Source: Desulfovibrio psychrotolerans (lineage in GTDB: Bacteria > Desulfobacterota > Desulfovibrionia > Desulfovibrionales > Desulfovibrionaceae). Taken from it: a stretch of 64,000 nucleotides of DNA. The position numbers and the translations under genes are program-made. The stretch lies in contig NZ_BLVP01000035.1 in NCBI RefSeq assembly GCF_013340305.1, positions 1 to 64,000 of the forward strand. The letters run 5' to 3'. How positions within the stretch are numbered: the stretch's first letter is position 1; each line of letters opens with the position of its first letter. The notes below the pieces were generated by a model that worked only from the letters and a program-made list of their open reading frames with translations, ran no database searches and had not been told where the DNA came from. Below, piece by piece: positions 33,225-42,084 of the stretch.

Positions 33225-34877
33225 ATGCACGACGCCGTCTTTGACTTTTACATGCGCAGCCACCGCATGAACGGATACACCGAGCCGGGACTGGCCATGT
33301 TTTTCGGAGAACAGCTCCTCAAGAACATGGATCCGCTGCCGCCGCAGGACCGGCACAGAAGGTTGAAGCTGGCGGCCGGGCTGCTCCGGCAGGCCCTGCT
33401 GCTCAACCCTTTCGACAGGGTGCTGCGCGGCGTGGTGAACCAGTTGGCAAATGCCGCCCCCGCCTCGGAGATATTCACAGCGTGGCTGGGGGCCTGCAAC
33501 AAGGCGCTGGAAGACAGCGAAGACATGTTTGTGGGCGAGGCACTGGAACAGGCCGAGGAGTGGAAACAGGAAGAGGAACGACTGCTGCACACCGCCCTGT
33601 CACACGAATCTCCCTGCCTGCGGCACGCCTGCGTCATCAAGCTCTGGGAACTGGGCAATGCGGACATGTTCGCGGAAGCCGCCTGCGCCATGGCCGCTTC
33701 CGAATACGGCCCGCTGGTCTGCGGCCTTTATGCCTACGGAGCCATGGCGGCACAGGATACTCCCCTGTGCAAGGGGCTGCTTTCCCGCGCCCTGATCAAC
33801 CCCCTTACGCTGAATCTCAAGGCGGAACGGGCGGCGGCTGCGGGTGATGCCGCATCCGCGCGCGGCCTGTTGCTGCGCTCGCTGGATGCCCTGCCCGTGC
33901 AGACCCACCTGCTGCTGCGCCTGCACGAACTGGAAACGCCTGCACCTCCCCCGCTGCCAGAGACTGTGCGCACCAGTGTGCTCTTCTACACATGGAACAA
34001 GCTGGATGTGACCATGGACACCCTGCGCAGCCTGCTGCTCAGCGAGATAGGCGATGCCCACATCGCCTTGCTGAACAACGGTTCCACCGCCTTCAGCCCC
34101 GAGGAATTTTCCGCCGCCGTGGCAGGCGTGGCGCAGGGCCGCGCAGTGGAGGTCATCCAGTTGCCCGTGAACATCGGCGCACCCGCCGCACGTAACTGGC
34201 TGTGGCAGTTGGAATCTTCCCGCCGCTCGGACTACACGGCCTTTCTGGATGATGATGTCTATCTCCCCCAAAACTGGCTGCGCTGCTTCCTGCAGGATGC
34301 CGCAGAGCACCCGGATGCCACGGTCATCGGCCCGCGTGTGGTGAACCCCGGCCGCATACCCACCATCCAGTACGTGGCGCGTTTCTTTTCGCAGACAGAC
34401 ACCAACCTCATCCGCTTCACCAACAACGCGCCCCTGTTCATGGACCTGCAACAGTTCACCTACCGCCGCCCCTGCCTCTCGGTCATGGGGTGCTGCCACC
34501 TGTTCAACCGCGCAGCCTGCGAGCGGCTGAACGTGCCGGGGTTTGACGTGCGTTTCACCCCGTCACAGGTAGACGACCTTGAACACGACATTCAGGTCTG
34601 GCTTGCCGGAGGTTCCGTGCTGTACGACGGGCGCGTCACCGTGGTGCACAGGCAGGACGCAGGACGCGCCGCACCGCGCACCGAGGCTGGCTGGGGCCAC
34701 GTGTGGGGCAATCATATGAAGATGGAGATGAAGATTACCGGCGGCGAACTGGCACGGGTGAACCGCAGCGTTCAGGCGGCGGATGATGCCCACCTAGCCC
34801 GTTGCGCGGCAGCCGCCCTGCCCGAACTTTCACCCCGTGCCCGCACATTTCTGGTCTTGTGCGGACTGGCTGGGTAG
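33225..34877 (+). CDS. Glycosyltransferase family 2 protein with helical N-terminal region
   Basis: The 550-residue protein starts after GGAAGG. Residues 1-245 are helical and TPR-like (LKLAAGLLRQALLLNPFDRVLRG...). From about 247 a GT-A domain begins (RTSVLFYTWNKLDVTMDTLRSLLLS), with the nucleotide-sugar strand ALLNNGST and the DxD-type metal site YTAFLDDDVYLPQNW. A later VDDLEHDIQVWLAGG supplies the acceptor-side motif. It would transfer a sugar to a protein or glycan; the acceptor is unknown. A small GGTAGG/CCTACC hairpin spans its stop and that of the convergent gene 9 bp away. Confidence 0.85.
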   Translation: MHDAVFDFYMRSHRMNGYTEPGLAMFFGEQLLKNMDPLPPQDRHRRLKLAAGLLRQALLLNPFDRVLRGVVNQLANAAPASEIFTAWLGACNKALEDSEDMFVGEALEQAEEWKQEEERLLHTALSHESPCLRHACVIKLWELGNADMFAEAACAMAASEYGPLVCGLYAYGAMAAQDTPLCKGLLSRALINPLTLNLKAERAAAAGDAASARGLLLRSLDALPVQTHLLLRLHELETPAPPPLPETVRTSVLFYTWNKLDVTMDTLRSLLLSEIGDAHIALLNNGSTAFSPEEFSAAVAGVAQGRAVEVIQLPVNIGAPAARNWLWQLESSRRSDYTAFLDDDVYLPQNWLRCFLQDAAEHPDATVIGPRVVNPGRIPTIQYVARFFSQTDTNLIRFTNNAPLFMDLQQFTYRRPCLSVMGCCHLFNRAACERLNVPGFDVRFTPSQVDDLEHDIQVWLAGGSVLYDGRVTVVHRQDAGRAAPRTEAGWGHVWGNHMKMEMKITGGELARVNRSVQAADDAHLARCAAAALPELSPRARTFLVLCGLAG

Positions 34878-34886
34878 GTCTGTGCC

Positions 34887-37034
34887 CTACCAACCGTTGG
34901 TTTTACGTACGTACGCCTCAAACTCTGCCACGGGCAGCGGGCGGGCATAGTAATAGCCCTGCACCTCGGGGCAGCCGTGGCGGCGCAGAAAGTCCAGCTG
35001 CTCCGCAGTCTCCACACCTTCCGCCACCACCTGAAGCGAAAGGTTCTGCGCCATGGTGATGACCGTAGAAACAATGTTGGCATCGTTCTCGTCGTTCAAT
35101 ATGTCACGCACGAAGGAACGGTCTATTTTCAGCGTGTTTATGTGGAACGTCTTGAGATAATACAGCGAAGAATGCCCGGTGCCGAAGTCGTCAATGGCGG
35201 TGTGGATACCGCGCCGAGCCAGTTGCTCCAGTAGCGATACGGTCTGCCCCAGATCGCTCATCATGGTGGATTCCGTAATCTCCAGTTCCAGCAGTTCCGG
35301 GTCCAGCCCGGAGTCTTCCAGCACCGCGAAGACCAGTTCCGCAAGGTTTGCCCTGAACTGGTGGGCAGAAATATTCACCGCAACCCGCAGGCCGGGCAGA
35401 CCGGAAAGATGCCACCGGCGCGCCTGCTCACAGGCATCGCGCAGCACCCGCTCGCCAAGCTGTACGATCAGCCCCGTATCTTCCGCAACAGGTATGAAGT
35501 CTGCCGGGTTGCCCACGGTTCCGTCCGGCTTGAGCCAGCGGACCAGTGCCTCCATGCCCACCACCCTGCCGGTGCGGATATCCACGCGCGGCTGGTAGTA
35601 GGGAACAAATTCCCCGTTTTCCAGCCCCTTGCGAATATTCTTTTCCATGGCAAGCCGGCGAGTCACCTGCTCCACCATGGAAAAATCGAACCGCCGCCAA
35701 CTGGACCGTTCGCGGGCCTTAGCCCGGTACATGGCTATGTCCGCGTTCTTGATGAGGGTATCCGGGTCTTCCCCGTCCTCCGGGTAGCTGGTGGCTCCCA
35801 CGCTGGTGCTCATGTACAGTTCGTGCCCATCTATCATGAAGGGTCGGCGGAACGCCGCCAGCACCACCTCCGCCTGCCGGTCTATCTCTTGTTCCTCGCT
35901 GATCTCCGGCATCACAAGCACATACTCGTCTCCGCCCAAGCGCGCCACTATGCCACGCTCACCCATAAGGGCGTGCAGCCGCTCTGCGGTTTCCTTGAGC
36001 AGCTTGTCGCCCAGTTGGTGCCCCAAACTGTCGTTCACGGTCTTGAAGTTGTCCAGATCAAGGAACAGCACCGCAAACCTGCCGCCTCTGGCGGAGTGCG
36101 CCTGTATGAGAACGGCAATTTCCTGCTTCAGCTTAAGGCGGTTGGGCAGCCCGGTCAGTTCATCGTGGTGCGCCTGATAGGTAATCTGGGCTTCTTTGCG
36201 CTTCAGCTCCGTAATGTCATGAAAAGTGCCCACCTCGCCGGAAGGCTTGCCGTCCCGGTCGTAGAACACACTCTTGTAGAGCACAAAATTATGGCGCGCC
36301 CCGGAAGATGTCTGCAGTTCCATTTCGCAGTGTATCTTGCCTCCGGGAGCGTAAACGTCCGCCTGACAGGAAACCTCGGAAGGCAAAAGCCGCTGGGAAG
36401 ACTGTCCCACAATGTCCTCACGTCGCACACCCAGCATATCGCTGAACACCTTGTTGCAGCCAAGGTACATACCGCCAAGGTCCTTGTAAAACACCGGATT
36501 GGGCATGGATTCGATAAGAATTTCAAGGAACTGGTTCTTTTCCTGCAACAGTGCCTGCACTTCCAGCAGACGCGCGTTGGCGTTGCGCAGTTCGCTGGTG
36601 CGCATGGAAACCTCGCGCTCCAGCCGTTCCTGATACCGATTGCGCTCTTCCAGCAGACGCGCCCGTTCAAGCGCCTTGGATACGGCGTGCTCCAGCACCA
36701 TCATGTCAGAAATGGGCTTGGTCACAAAATCCCACGCGCCTAACCGCAGGGCTTCCACCGCCTCTTCCAGCACGCCCACACCGGAAACCACAATCACTGG
36801 CGTCATGGGCGATTCCACCTTAAGCCTGCGCACCACCTCCATGCCGTCCATAACAGGCATGCGCAGGTCCACCAGAACAAGGTCCGGCCCCTCTGCGCGG
36901 AAAACCTCCAGCCCCAGGGCTCCGTTTTCCGCCTGACAGACGCGGAAGCCGCTGTCCTCAAGGTAGGCGACAATATTTTCCCGGACATTAAGGTCGTCGT
37001 CTATGGTGAGTATGGTCGCCGGGAATTCCTGCAT
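34887..37034 (-). CDS. Response regulator with PAS, GGDEF and EAL domains
   Basis: The 715-residue protein has a receiver domain (ILTIDDDLNVREN, phospho-Asp D56 in VLVDLRMP), a coiled coil and a PAS domain (ILIESMPNPVFYKDLGGMYLGCNKVF). A GGDEF domain follows whose active-site motif is GGDEY (VARLGGDEYVLVMPE). The EAL domain has EALVRWLKPDG, ELEITESTMM, IDDFGTGHSSLYYLK and DRSFVRDI. It probably turns over cyclic di-GMP. The EAL residues look intact, suggesting phosphodiesterase activity; the GGDEF variant may still be active or regulatory. Confidence 0.9.
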   Translation of the reverse strand: MQEFPATILTIDDDLNVRENIVAYLEDSGFRVCQAENGALGLEVFRAEGPDLVLVDLRMPVMDGMEVVRRLKVESPMTPVIVVSGVGVLEEAVEALRLGAWDFVTKPISDMMVLEHAVSKALERARLLEERNRYQERLEREVSMRTSELRNANARLLEVQALLQEKNQFLEILIESMPNPVFYKDLGGMYLGCNKVFSDMLGVRREDIVGQSSQRLLPSEVSCQADVYAPGGKIHCEMELQTSSGARHNFVLYKSVFYDRDGKPSGEVGTFHDITELKRKEAQITYQAHHDELTGLPNRLKLKQEIAVLIQAHSARGGRFAVLFLDLDNFKTVNDSLGHQLGDKLLKETAERLHALMGERGIVARLGGDEYVLVMPEISEEQEIDRQAEVVLAAFRRPFMIDGHELYMSTSVGATSYPEDGEDPDTLIKNADIAMYRAKARERSSWRRFDFSMVEQVTRRLAMEKNIRKGLENGEFVPYYQPRVDIRTGRVVGMEALVRWLKPDGTVGNPADFIPVAEDTGLIVQLGERVLRDACEQARRWHLSGLPGLRVAVNISAHQFRANLAELVFAVLEDSGLDPELLELEITESTMMSDLGQTVSLLEQLARRGIHTAIDDFGTGHSSLYYLKTFHINTLKIDRSFVRDILNDENDANIVSTVITMAQNLSLQVVAEGVETAEQLDFLRRHGCPEVQGYYYARPLPVAEFEAYVRKTNGW

Positions 37035-37190
37035 GGACTGTCAGCCCTCTCGTGTTATCCGTTATTTCGCAGTGTCAGACTTCATAATACTGCCAACAGT
37101 CGCTTTTTTTTTCCAGCAAAATGTTCCGTAAGCTAGGCTCGGCTGGACGACCGCCCCGATACCGCGTTATAGCCGTAACCGATGCAACCG

Positions 37191-37208
37191 CTGTAACACA
37201 ATCTTAAC
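37191..37208 (+). promoter_or_regulatory. Pho-box-like direct repeat, distal
   Basis: CTGTAAC-ACAA-TCTTAAC has two 7-bp half-sites separated by 4 bp, the PhoB-box architecture (TAAC shared, 11-bp period). It lies about 200 bp before the phosphate-transport operon. Confidence 0.4.
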
Positions 37209-37368
37209 AATGCCCGTCCGAACTGTTATCATTGTTGAGCTATGGACAAGCCTTTTCCGCAGACCGTTTGCACACGACAAGGGTATGCACGCCGCACACA
37301 TTCAGGGCAAGCGCGACATACCCATGCGCCAAAGCCACGGTAAAGTAAAACTGCATCGTCATTGCCAC

Positions 37369-37386
37369 CTGTAAACTACCTGTTAA
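37369..37386 (+). promoter_or_regulatory. Pho-box-like direct repeat, proximal
   Basis: CTGTAAA-CTAC-CTGTTAA has two CTGTnAN half-sites with a 4-bp spacer, matching the PhoB-box layout closely. It is 24 bp before the DUF47 ATG. Confidence 0.55.
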
Positions 37387-37410
37387 CCACACCGGCTCCA
37401 CGGAGAAAAC

Positions 37411-38061
37411 ATGGGTTTCGGCATCCTCAAAATTCAGGTCGGACTGCAGAAGCAGCTGGACGAATTCCTCAATCAGGTCAGCGAGGCTGGCCTGCTCTTC
37501 AGGCAGGGCGTAACGCTCTATCTTCTTGAAAACGAAGAGGCCTTTGACGAAAAGCTGGAACAGATAACCACCGTGGAGCACCGTGGAGACGAAAAACGGC
37601 GGAGTATTGAGGAAAAACTGTACCTCAAAACCCTTATCCCCGAATCGCGCAGCGATGTGCTGCAACTGCTGGAACGCATGGACACCCTGCTGGATTCCTG
37701 CAAGGCCATGCTGTGGCAATTCAAAATAGAACTGCCCGACATCCCGGAAGAAATGCACAAGGACCTGAAGGAACTTGCCGAACAGTCCATGGAATCGGTG
37801 GAAGCCATTGTCCGGTCAGCCCGGGCTTTTTTCCGCTCCAGCCCCGAACTGCGCGACCACATCCATAAGGTCTCTTACTGGGAGGCGGAGTGCGACAAGG
37901 TGTCTATCCGCATGATGATGGCCCTGTACCGTCGCGATGACCTGACTCTGTGCCACAAAAGCCAGCTCAAGGACTTTATCCGCCGCATCGCGCTCATCTC
38001 GGACAAGGCCGAGGACGTGGCAGACCGCCTGAGTATCTACGCCATCAAGCGCATGCTGTAG
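37411..38061 (+). CDS. DUF47 / PhoU-like phosphate transport accessory protein
   Basis: The 216-residue all-helical protein (KLEQITTVEHRGDEKRRSIEEKLYLKTLIPESRSDVLQLLERMDTLLD) matches the DUF47/TIGR00153 family related to PhoU. These proteins pair with Pit-type phosphate transporters and tune uptake. The pit gene starts 15 bp after its stop. CGGAG 8 nt before the ATG is a good ribosome site. Two Pho-box-like repeats lie upstream. Confidence 0.9.
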   Translation: MGFGILKIQVGLQKQLDEFLNQVSEAGLLFRQGVTLYLLENEEAFDEKLEQITTVEHRGDEKRRSIEEKLYLKTLIPESRSDVLQLLERMDTLLDSCKAMLWQFKIELPDIPEEMHKDLKELAEQSMESVEAIVRSARAFFRSSPELRDHIHKVSYWEAECDKVSIRMMMALYRRDDLTLCHKSQLKDFIRRIALISDKAEDVADRLSIYAIKRML

Positions 38062-38076
38062 CGCAGAGGAACGCCC

Positions 38077-39567
38077 ATGCTCCCCCTCTTTCTTTCCAGC
38101 GGCCTGTTTCTGGGCTGGTCACTCGGCGCAAACGATGCCTCCAACGTGTTCGGCACGGCTGTGGCCTCGCGCATGGTGCGCTTTCGTACTGCAGCGGTCA
38201 TCTGCTCCGTCTTCGTCATTCTGGGCGCAGTGGCGGGCGGTTCCGGGGCCTCTCACACGCTGGGCCAGCTGGGAGCGGTCAACGCGCTGGCCGGGGCCTT
38301 CATGGTGGCCTTTTCCGCCGCCGTCACCGTCTATATGATGACCGTGGCGCGCTATCCTGTTTCCACGTCACAGGCCATCGTGGGAGCCATCATCGGCTGG
38401 AACCTGTTTTCCGGCTCGCTCACCGACCCGGAATCGCTCTCCAAAATCGTCATGACATGGGTGGCATGCCCCGTGCTGGCGGCGTTTTTCGCCGTGGCCA
38501 TGTATGTTCCCATCGCGCGGGTCATACGGGGCACATCCATACATATCCTCACGCAGGACACCATGACCCGCTGGGGCCTCATTCTTGCCGGGGCCTTCGG
38601 CTCCTATGCACTGGGCGCGAACAATATCGCCAACGTCATGGGCGTATTCGTGCCCGTGGCCCCGTTTCACGACATAACCCTGTTCGGCAGACTCACCCTC
38701 ACCCCGGCGCAGCAGCTCTTTTTTCTCGGCGGCGTGGCCATTGCCGCAGGTGTGTTCACCTACTCCAGACGCGTGATGATGACGGTGGGCTCCGGAATCG
38801 TGCGGCTTACCCCCGTGGGGGCCTTTGTGGTAGTTACAGCCCACTCGCTGGTACTGTTCGTCTTTTCCTCGCAGGAACTTTCCAACGCCCTGCGTGCTGT
38901 GGGCCTGCCCGCCATTCCGCTGGTACCGGTTTCCAGTTCACAGGCCATAGTGGGGGCCGTTATCGGCATAGGACTGCTCAAAGGCGGCGGTGGCATTCGC
39001 TGGCGCACGCTGGGCGGCATCGCTTCCAGCTGGATAACCACCCCGGTATGCGCCACGGCCATCTGCTTCATCTCACTGTTTTTCCTGCAAAACGTGTTCG
39101 GGCAGAAGACATACCGCCCGGTGCACTACGAGCTGACTCCTGCCGCATGGGAGCGCGTCATTGACATGACGGCAGAAGACCCCACCGTGCGGGAACGTCT
39201 GGAAGACCTATACATGGAACGCTTCGCCGATGCGGCTCAGTTCCGCGATGCCCTGCGCACCCGGCTGCCCGACGCACAGGAACGGATTAAGCCCATCATG
39301 CAGCTTGCGGAGATGGACCCCATCCGCATCACCGCAGAAGGCGTGCAGATGATCGACCACAACTACCTGACCCCCGAAGAGATTCAGGCAGTGGAAGAGC
39401 TTTCCGGGCAGGCGTTCACCCACCGCTGGCGGCTGGCAGAGGTACTCGCCGAGCAGTCGCCAGCATGGCGCAAGCGCACGGAGAGCAACGAATCCGAGGC
39501 AGAACGGATGCGCAGGCTGAAATATCTTTTCGATGTGCTGCGCGGAAACCCGAACGGCAGCCGCTAA
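38077..39567 (+). CDS. pit: Pit-family inorganic phosphate transporter
   Basis: The 496-residue membrane protein carries both PiT signature repeats: GANDASNVFGTAVASRMV and GANNIANVMGVFVP. The STSQAIVGAIIGW and SSSQAIVGAVIGI segments of the two inverted halves are also present. It imports phosphate as a metal-phosphate complex coupled to protons or sodium. The C-terminal ~130 residues are a soluble charged extension (AADFRDALRTRLPDAQERIKP-like) of unknown role. It is co-transcribed with the DUF47 gene. Confidence 0.92.
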   Translation: MLPLFLSSGLFLGWSLGANDASNVFGTAVASRMVRFRTAAVICSVFVILGAVAGGSGASHTLGQLGAVNALAGAFMVAFSAAVTVYMMTVARYPVSTSQAIVGAIIGWNLFSGSLTDPESLSKIVMTWVACPVLAAFFAVAMYVPIARVIRGTSIHILTQDTMTRWGLILAGAFGSYALGANNIANVMGVFVPVAPFHDITLFGRLTLTPAQQLFFLGGVAIAAGVFTYSRRVMMTVGSGIVRLTPVGAFVVVTAHSLVLFVFSSQELSNALRAVGLPAIPLVPVSSSQAIVGAVIGIGLLKGGGGIRWRTLGGIASSWITTPVCATAICFISLFFLQNVFGQKTYRPVHYELTPAAWERVIDMTAEDPTVRERLEDLYMERFADAAQFRDALRTRLPDAQERIKPIMQLAEMDPIRITAEGVQMIDHNYLTPEEIQAVEELSGQAFTHRWRLAEVLAEQSPAWRKRTESNESEAERMRRLKYLFDVLRGNPNGSR

Positions 39568-39572
39568 AAAAT

Positions 39573-39602
39573 CGCGCGCCGGAAGCGGACTTCCGGCGCG
39601 CG
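39573..39602. terminator. Strong bidirectional terminator between pit and the Fur-family gene
   Basis: CGCGCGCCGGAAG (39573-39585) and CTTCCGGCGCGCG (39590-39602) pair perfectly over 13 bp around CGGA. Runs of A flank both sides: TAAAAAAT before, CAAAAAAG after. On the minus strand the stem is thus followed by TTTTTTAG. It serves mainly the Fur-family gene, and the pit operon from the other side. Confidence 0.85.
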
Positions 39603-39659
39603 GCAAAAAAGATGTTTCGGAACCGCGCATCATAGACGCGCCGCCACGTGCGGGCAAAA

Positions 39660-40049
39660 CTAGTTTGTCACCTCGCAGGCGTTGCACACTCCTTCAAATT
39701 CCACCCGGGCTCCGGTGATAAAAAACCCTTCCGCCTCGGCACCGCCCGCAGGAATTCTGGCGGGCACGTTCATCACGTCTCCCAGCCTGCCGCACCGGGT
39801 GCAGCGGATATGGGCATGGGGCATGATGTTTCCGTCAAACCGCTTCTGGTTGCCAGCGCTTTCAAGTTTGAGTATTTCTCCGCTCTCGGCAAGCACGTCC
39901 AGATTGCGGTATATGGTTCCAAGGCTTATCCGCGGAAGCCGCTGGCGGACCATGTCATACACTTCATCCGCTGTGGGGTGCGTGGTAACCCGGCGCAGCT
40001 CTTCCAGAATAACCCGGCGCTGTTTGGTCATACGTGTCTGGGGGGGCAT
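39660..40049 (-). CDS. Fur-family transcriptional regulator (PerR-like)
   Basis: The ATG at 40049 (AGGAG 8 nt upstream) gives 129 residues. The winged helix is MTKQRRVILEELRRVTTHPTADEVYDMVRQRLPRISLGTIYRNLDVL. The dimerisation domain has HIRCTRCGRLGDV and a terminal CNAC, the two Cys pairs that bind structural zinc. The metal-sensing His/Asp set resembles PerR/Fur types in sulfate reducers. A palindrome TGGTTAACAGTAACCA 28 bp upstream may be its own operator. Metal specificity cannot be read from the sequence. Confidence 0.88.
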   Translation of the reverse strand: MPPQTRMTKQRRVILEELRRVTTHPTADEVYDMVRQRLPRISLGTIYRNLDVLAESGEILKLESAGNQKRFDGNIMPHAHIRCTRCGRLGDVMNVPARIPAGGAEAEGFFITGARVEFEGVCNACEVTN

Positions 40050-40077
40050 GCTCTTTCTCCTCAATAGGTTTTTCCAC

Positions 40078-40093
40078 TGGTTAACAGTAACCA
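40078..40093. promoter_or_regulatory. TGGTTA-ACAG-TAACCA palindrome upstream of the Fur-family gene
   Basis: Perfect 6-bp arms (40078-40083 and 40088-40093) lie 28 bp before the regulator's ATG, in the gap shared with the divergent ABC transporter gene. It is a reasonable autoregulatory operator, by position only. Confidence 0.4.
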
Positions 40094-40193
40094 TTTTTCA
40101 TAAGAAGCGCAACCCCATTGATTGCAGGCCGTCAGGCGTATACGGCGCCGGGCCAAGGGCTCTCTGCCCAGCTCAAGACGCCGCCACTTCCCT

Positions 40194-40229
40194 GTTGACT
40201 TTTGTACAGTTTTTCTTAACAATATAGCA
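40194..40229 (+). promoter_or_regulatory. Cluster promoter/operator, shared motif copy 1
   Basis: GTTGAC (40194-40199), 16 bp of T-rich DNA, then TTAAC (40216-40220) and 9 nt to an ATG at 40230. TTGACT is a good -35 element and TAACAA a plausible -10. The same layout occurs before the cluster-end regulator (62671-62707). Transcription would begin close to 40228, giving a very short leader to the ATG at 40254. Confidence 0.6.
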
Positions 40230-40253
40230 ATGCACATGGAAGGAAGAGAACGC

Positions 40254-42083
40254 ATGTCCCCCACCCGGGAAAACTTTTTCTCAAAATCCCTAACCGTTAT
40301 GCCGTTTCGGCTGAAGAGGAACCTCGTATTAATTACGGCAGGCATCCTGTTCACATCGATTTTGGAAACGGGAACCATGGGAATCATCGCGGTGTTCGTC
40401 TCCGCCATCAGCGACCCGGATATCGTCATGCGCTCTCCCAAGCTTGCCTCGGTTCTCCAGCAGATACCGGGAGAGCTTTTCAACTCTCCCAAGAACACCC
40501 TGCTCACCCTTGCGGGGGCAGCTTCCGCCCTGCTGCTGCTCAAGAACCTGTGCTCAGCAGGCGTTACCTATGCATACTCCCGTCTGGCGTGCAAACTCGA
40601 CACCCATTTCGGCGACCTGCTGATGAAAAACTACCTGTGCCACGACTATGAATGGCACGTGGGCCACCACTCCGCAGACCTCGTGACGGCCGGAACATGG
40701 CGGCGGTTCATGTCGGTTGTCTGGTACATGGGGATGCTGGCAGTAAACGATATAATGCTGGTGGTCATGCTGGGACTAGCCCTGCTGTATGCCGCCCCGC
40801 TCGTCACACTGGTTGCCATCGTCACGTTCGGCCTGCTGGCAGGAAGCATATTCCTCCTGCTCAGGCCCAGGGTAGACAAAGAAGCGCGAACTGCTGCCTC
40901 GTCGGAACAACGGGTCAACAAGCAGACATCCGACATTACGCAGGGCATCAAGGACATTCTCATCTCTTCCAAGCAAAATTATTTTTTTGAGCAGTATCAG
41001 AAGGATGTGACACGCGCCGCCAATGCGCAGGCCCGCATTCTGCTACTCACCCGCATACCCTCGTGGGCGTTTGAAACCGTCGGCTTCATGCTGTTGTGTC
41101 TGGCCGTGGCGGGAACCTTGGCCATGAATGAAAACGTCTCCTCATCCGTCATTTCCGGCAAACTGGCCATGCTGGGCGTGGTGGCGTGGCGCGCCATTCC
41201 CGCCTTCAACAGAATAGTGAACAGCCTGACCACTCTGAGAGACAACCTGCCCAAAGCCGATGCCGTTCTGGATGCCATTCTCGCCATGCCGGACAGCACG
41301 TTCTCTGCAGAAGAGGCCACTCCCCTCCCCTTGAAAAAAGGCATCACCATCGCTGGTCTGGACTTCAGATACGGCACGGCCGATAGCAACGCGTTGCACT
41401 CTGTGAACGTCTCCATTGAAGCGGGCACGACCGTAGGCCTTGTTGGACGTTCCGGCTCCGGAAAAAGCACCCTGGCCGACCTTGTCATCGGCCTGCTTTC
41501 TCCTACAGCAGGCTCTATTTCCATAGACGGGCAACCACTGACACCGCAACTGCGCAACAACTGGATAGCCAGCGTTGGTTATGTGGGGCAGACTCCATTC
41601 TTTACGGACGGCAGCATCTTGGAAAATGTGACCTTCGGGGTTCCTGCCGACCGTATTGACAAGGGGCACCTTCTGCACTGCTGCAAAATGGCCGCGCTGG
41701 ACAGCCTCATTGAACAGCTTCCCGGCGGCATGGAACAGCCTCTGGGAGAACGGGCAGGCAAACTTTCTGGCGGCCAACGGCAGCGTGTGGCCATTGCGCG
41801 CGCCCTGTACCGCAACCCCCAGTTGCTTATTCTGGACGAAGCGACCAGCGCGCTCGACCAGCAGAGCGAAAACACCATAAAAAACACTGTTAAAAATCTG
41901 GCAGGGTCTCTGACCATGCTCATCATCGCCCACCGCCTTTCCACAGTAGAACAGTGCGACAAGGTGGTGTGGCTGGAAGGCGGACGGATTGTAATGGACG
42001 GAACACCCGCCGAAGTGCTACCCCACTATCGCGCCAGCCTGGGTGCTGAAAACGACTTACCAGATTCCTCCGGAGACCGATAA
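40254..42083 (+). CDS. ABC exporter, PglK/MsbA-like flippase
   Basis: The 609-residue half-transporter has an N-terminal six-helix membrane domain (LVLITAGILFTSILETGTMGIIAVFV...) and a C-terminal ATPase. Its motifs are GLVGRSGSGKSTLADL (Walker A), VGYVGQTPF (Q-loop), LSGGQRQRVAIARAL (signature), LLILDEATSALD (Walker B) and IIAHRLST (H-loop). The membrane domain resembles PglK, which flips lipid-linked oligosaccharide. It opens the nonulosonic-acid cluster, so flipping a lipid-linked glycan that includes those sugars is likely. GGAAGAG 6 nt before ATG 40254 fixes the start; ATG 40230 would add 8 residues. Confidence 0.85.
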   Translation: MSPTRENFFSKSLTVMPFRLKRNLVLITAGILFTSILETGTMGIIAVFVSAISDPDIVMRSPKLASVLQQIPGELFNSPKNTLLTLAGAASALLLLKNLCSAGVTYAYSRLACKLDTHFGDLLMKNYLCHDYEWHVGHHSADLVTAGTWRRFMSVVWYMGMLAVNDIMLVVMLGLALLYAAPLVTLVAIVTFGLLAGSIFLLLRPRVDKEARTAASSEQRVNKQTSDITQGIKDILISSKQNYFFEQYQKDVTRAANAQARILLLTRIPSWAFETVGFMLLCLAVAGTLAMNENVSSSVISGKLAMLGVVAWRAIPAFNRIVNSLTTLRDNLPKADAVLDAILAMPDSTFSAEEATPLPLKKGITIAGLDFRYGTADSNALHSVNVSIEAGTTVGLVGRSGSGKSTLADLVIGLLSPTAGSISIDGQPLTPQLRNNWIASVGYVGQTPFFTDGSILENVTFGVPADRIDKGHLLHCCKMAALDSLIEQLPGGMEQPLGERAGKLSGGQRQRVAIARALYRNPQLLILDEATSALDQQSENTIKNTVKNLAGSLTMLIIAHRLSTVEQCDKVVWLEGGRIVMDGTPAEVLPHYRASLGAENDLPDSSGDR

Positions 42084-42084
42084 C

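Larger units (their letters stand above)
37035..37410. promoter_or_regulatory. Upstream region of the DUF47-pit operon
   Basis: The 376-base gap between divergent genes contains no gene. It holds a T-run at 37106-37112 and the two Pho-box-like repeats listed separately. The left part would contain the promoter of the GGDEF-EAL regulator. Confidence 0.6.
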
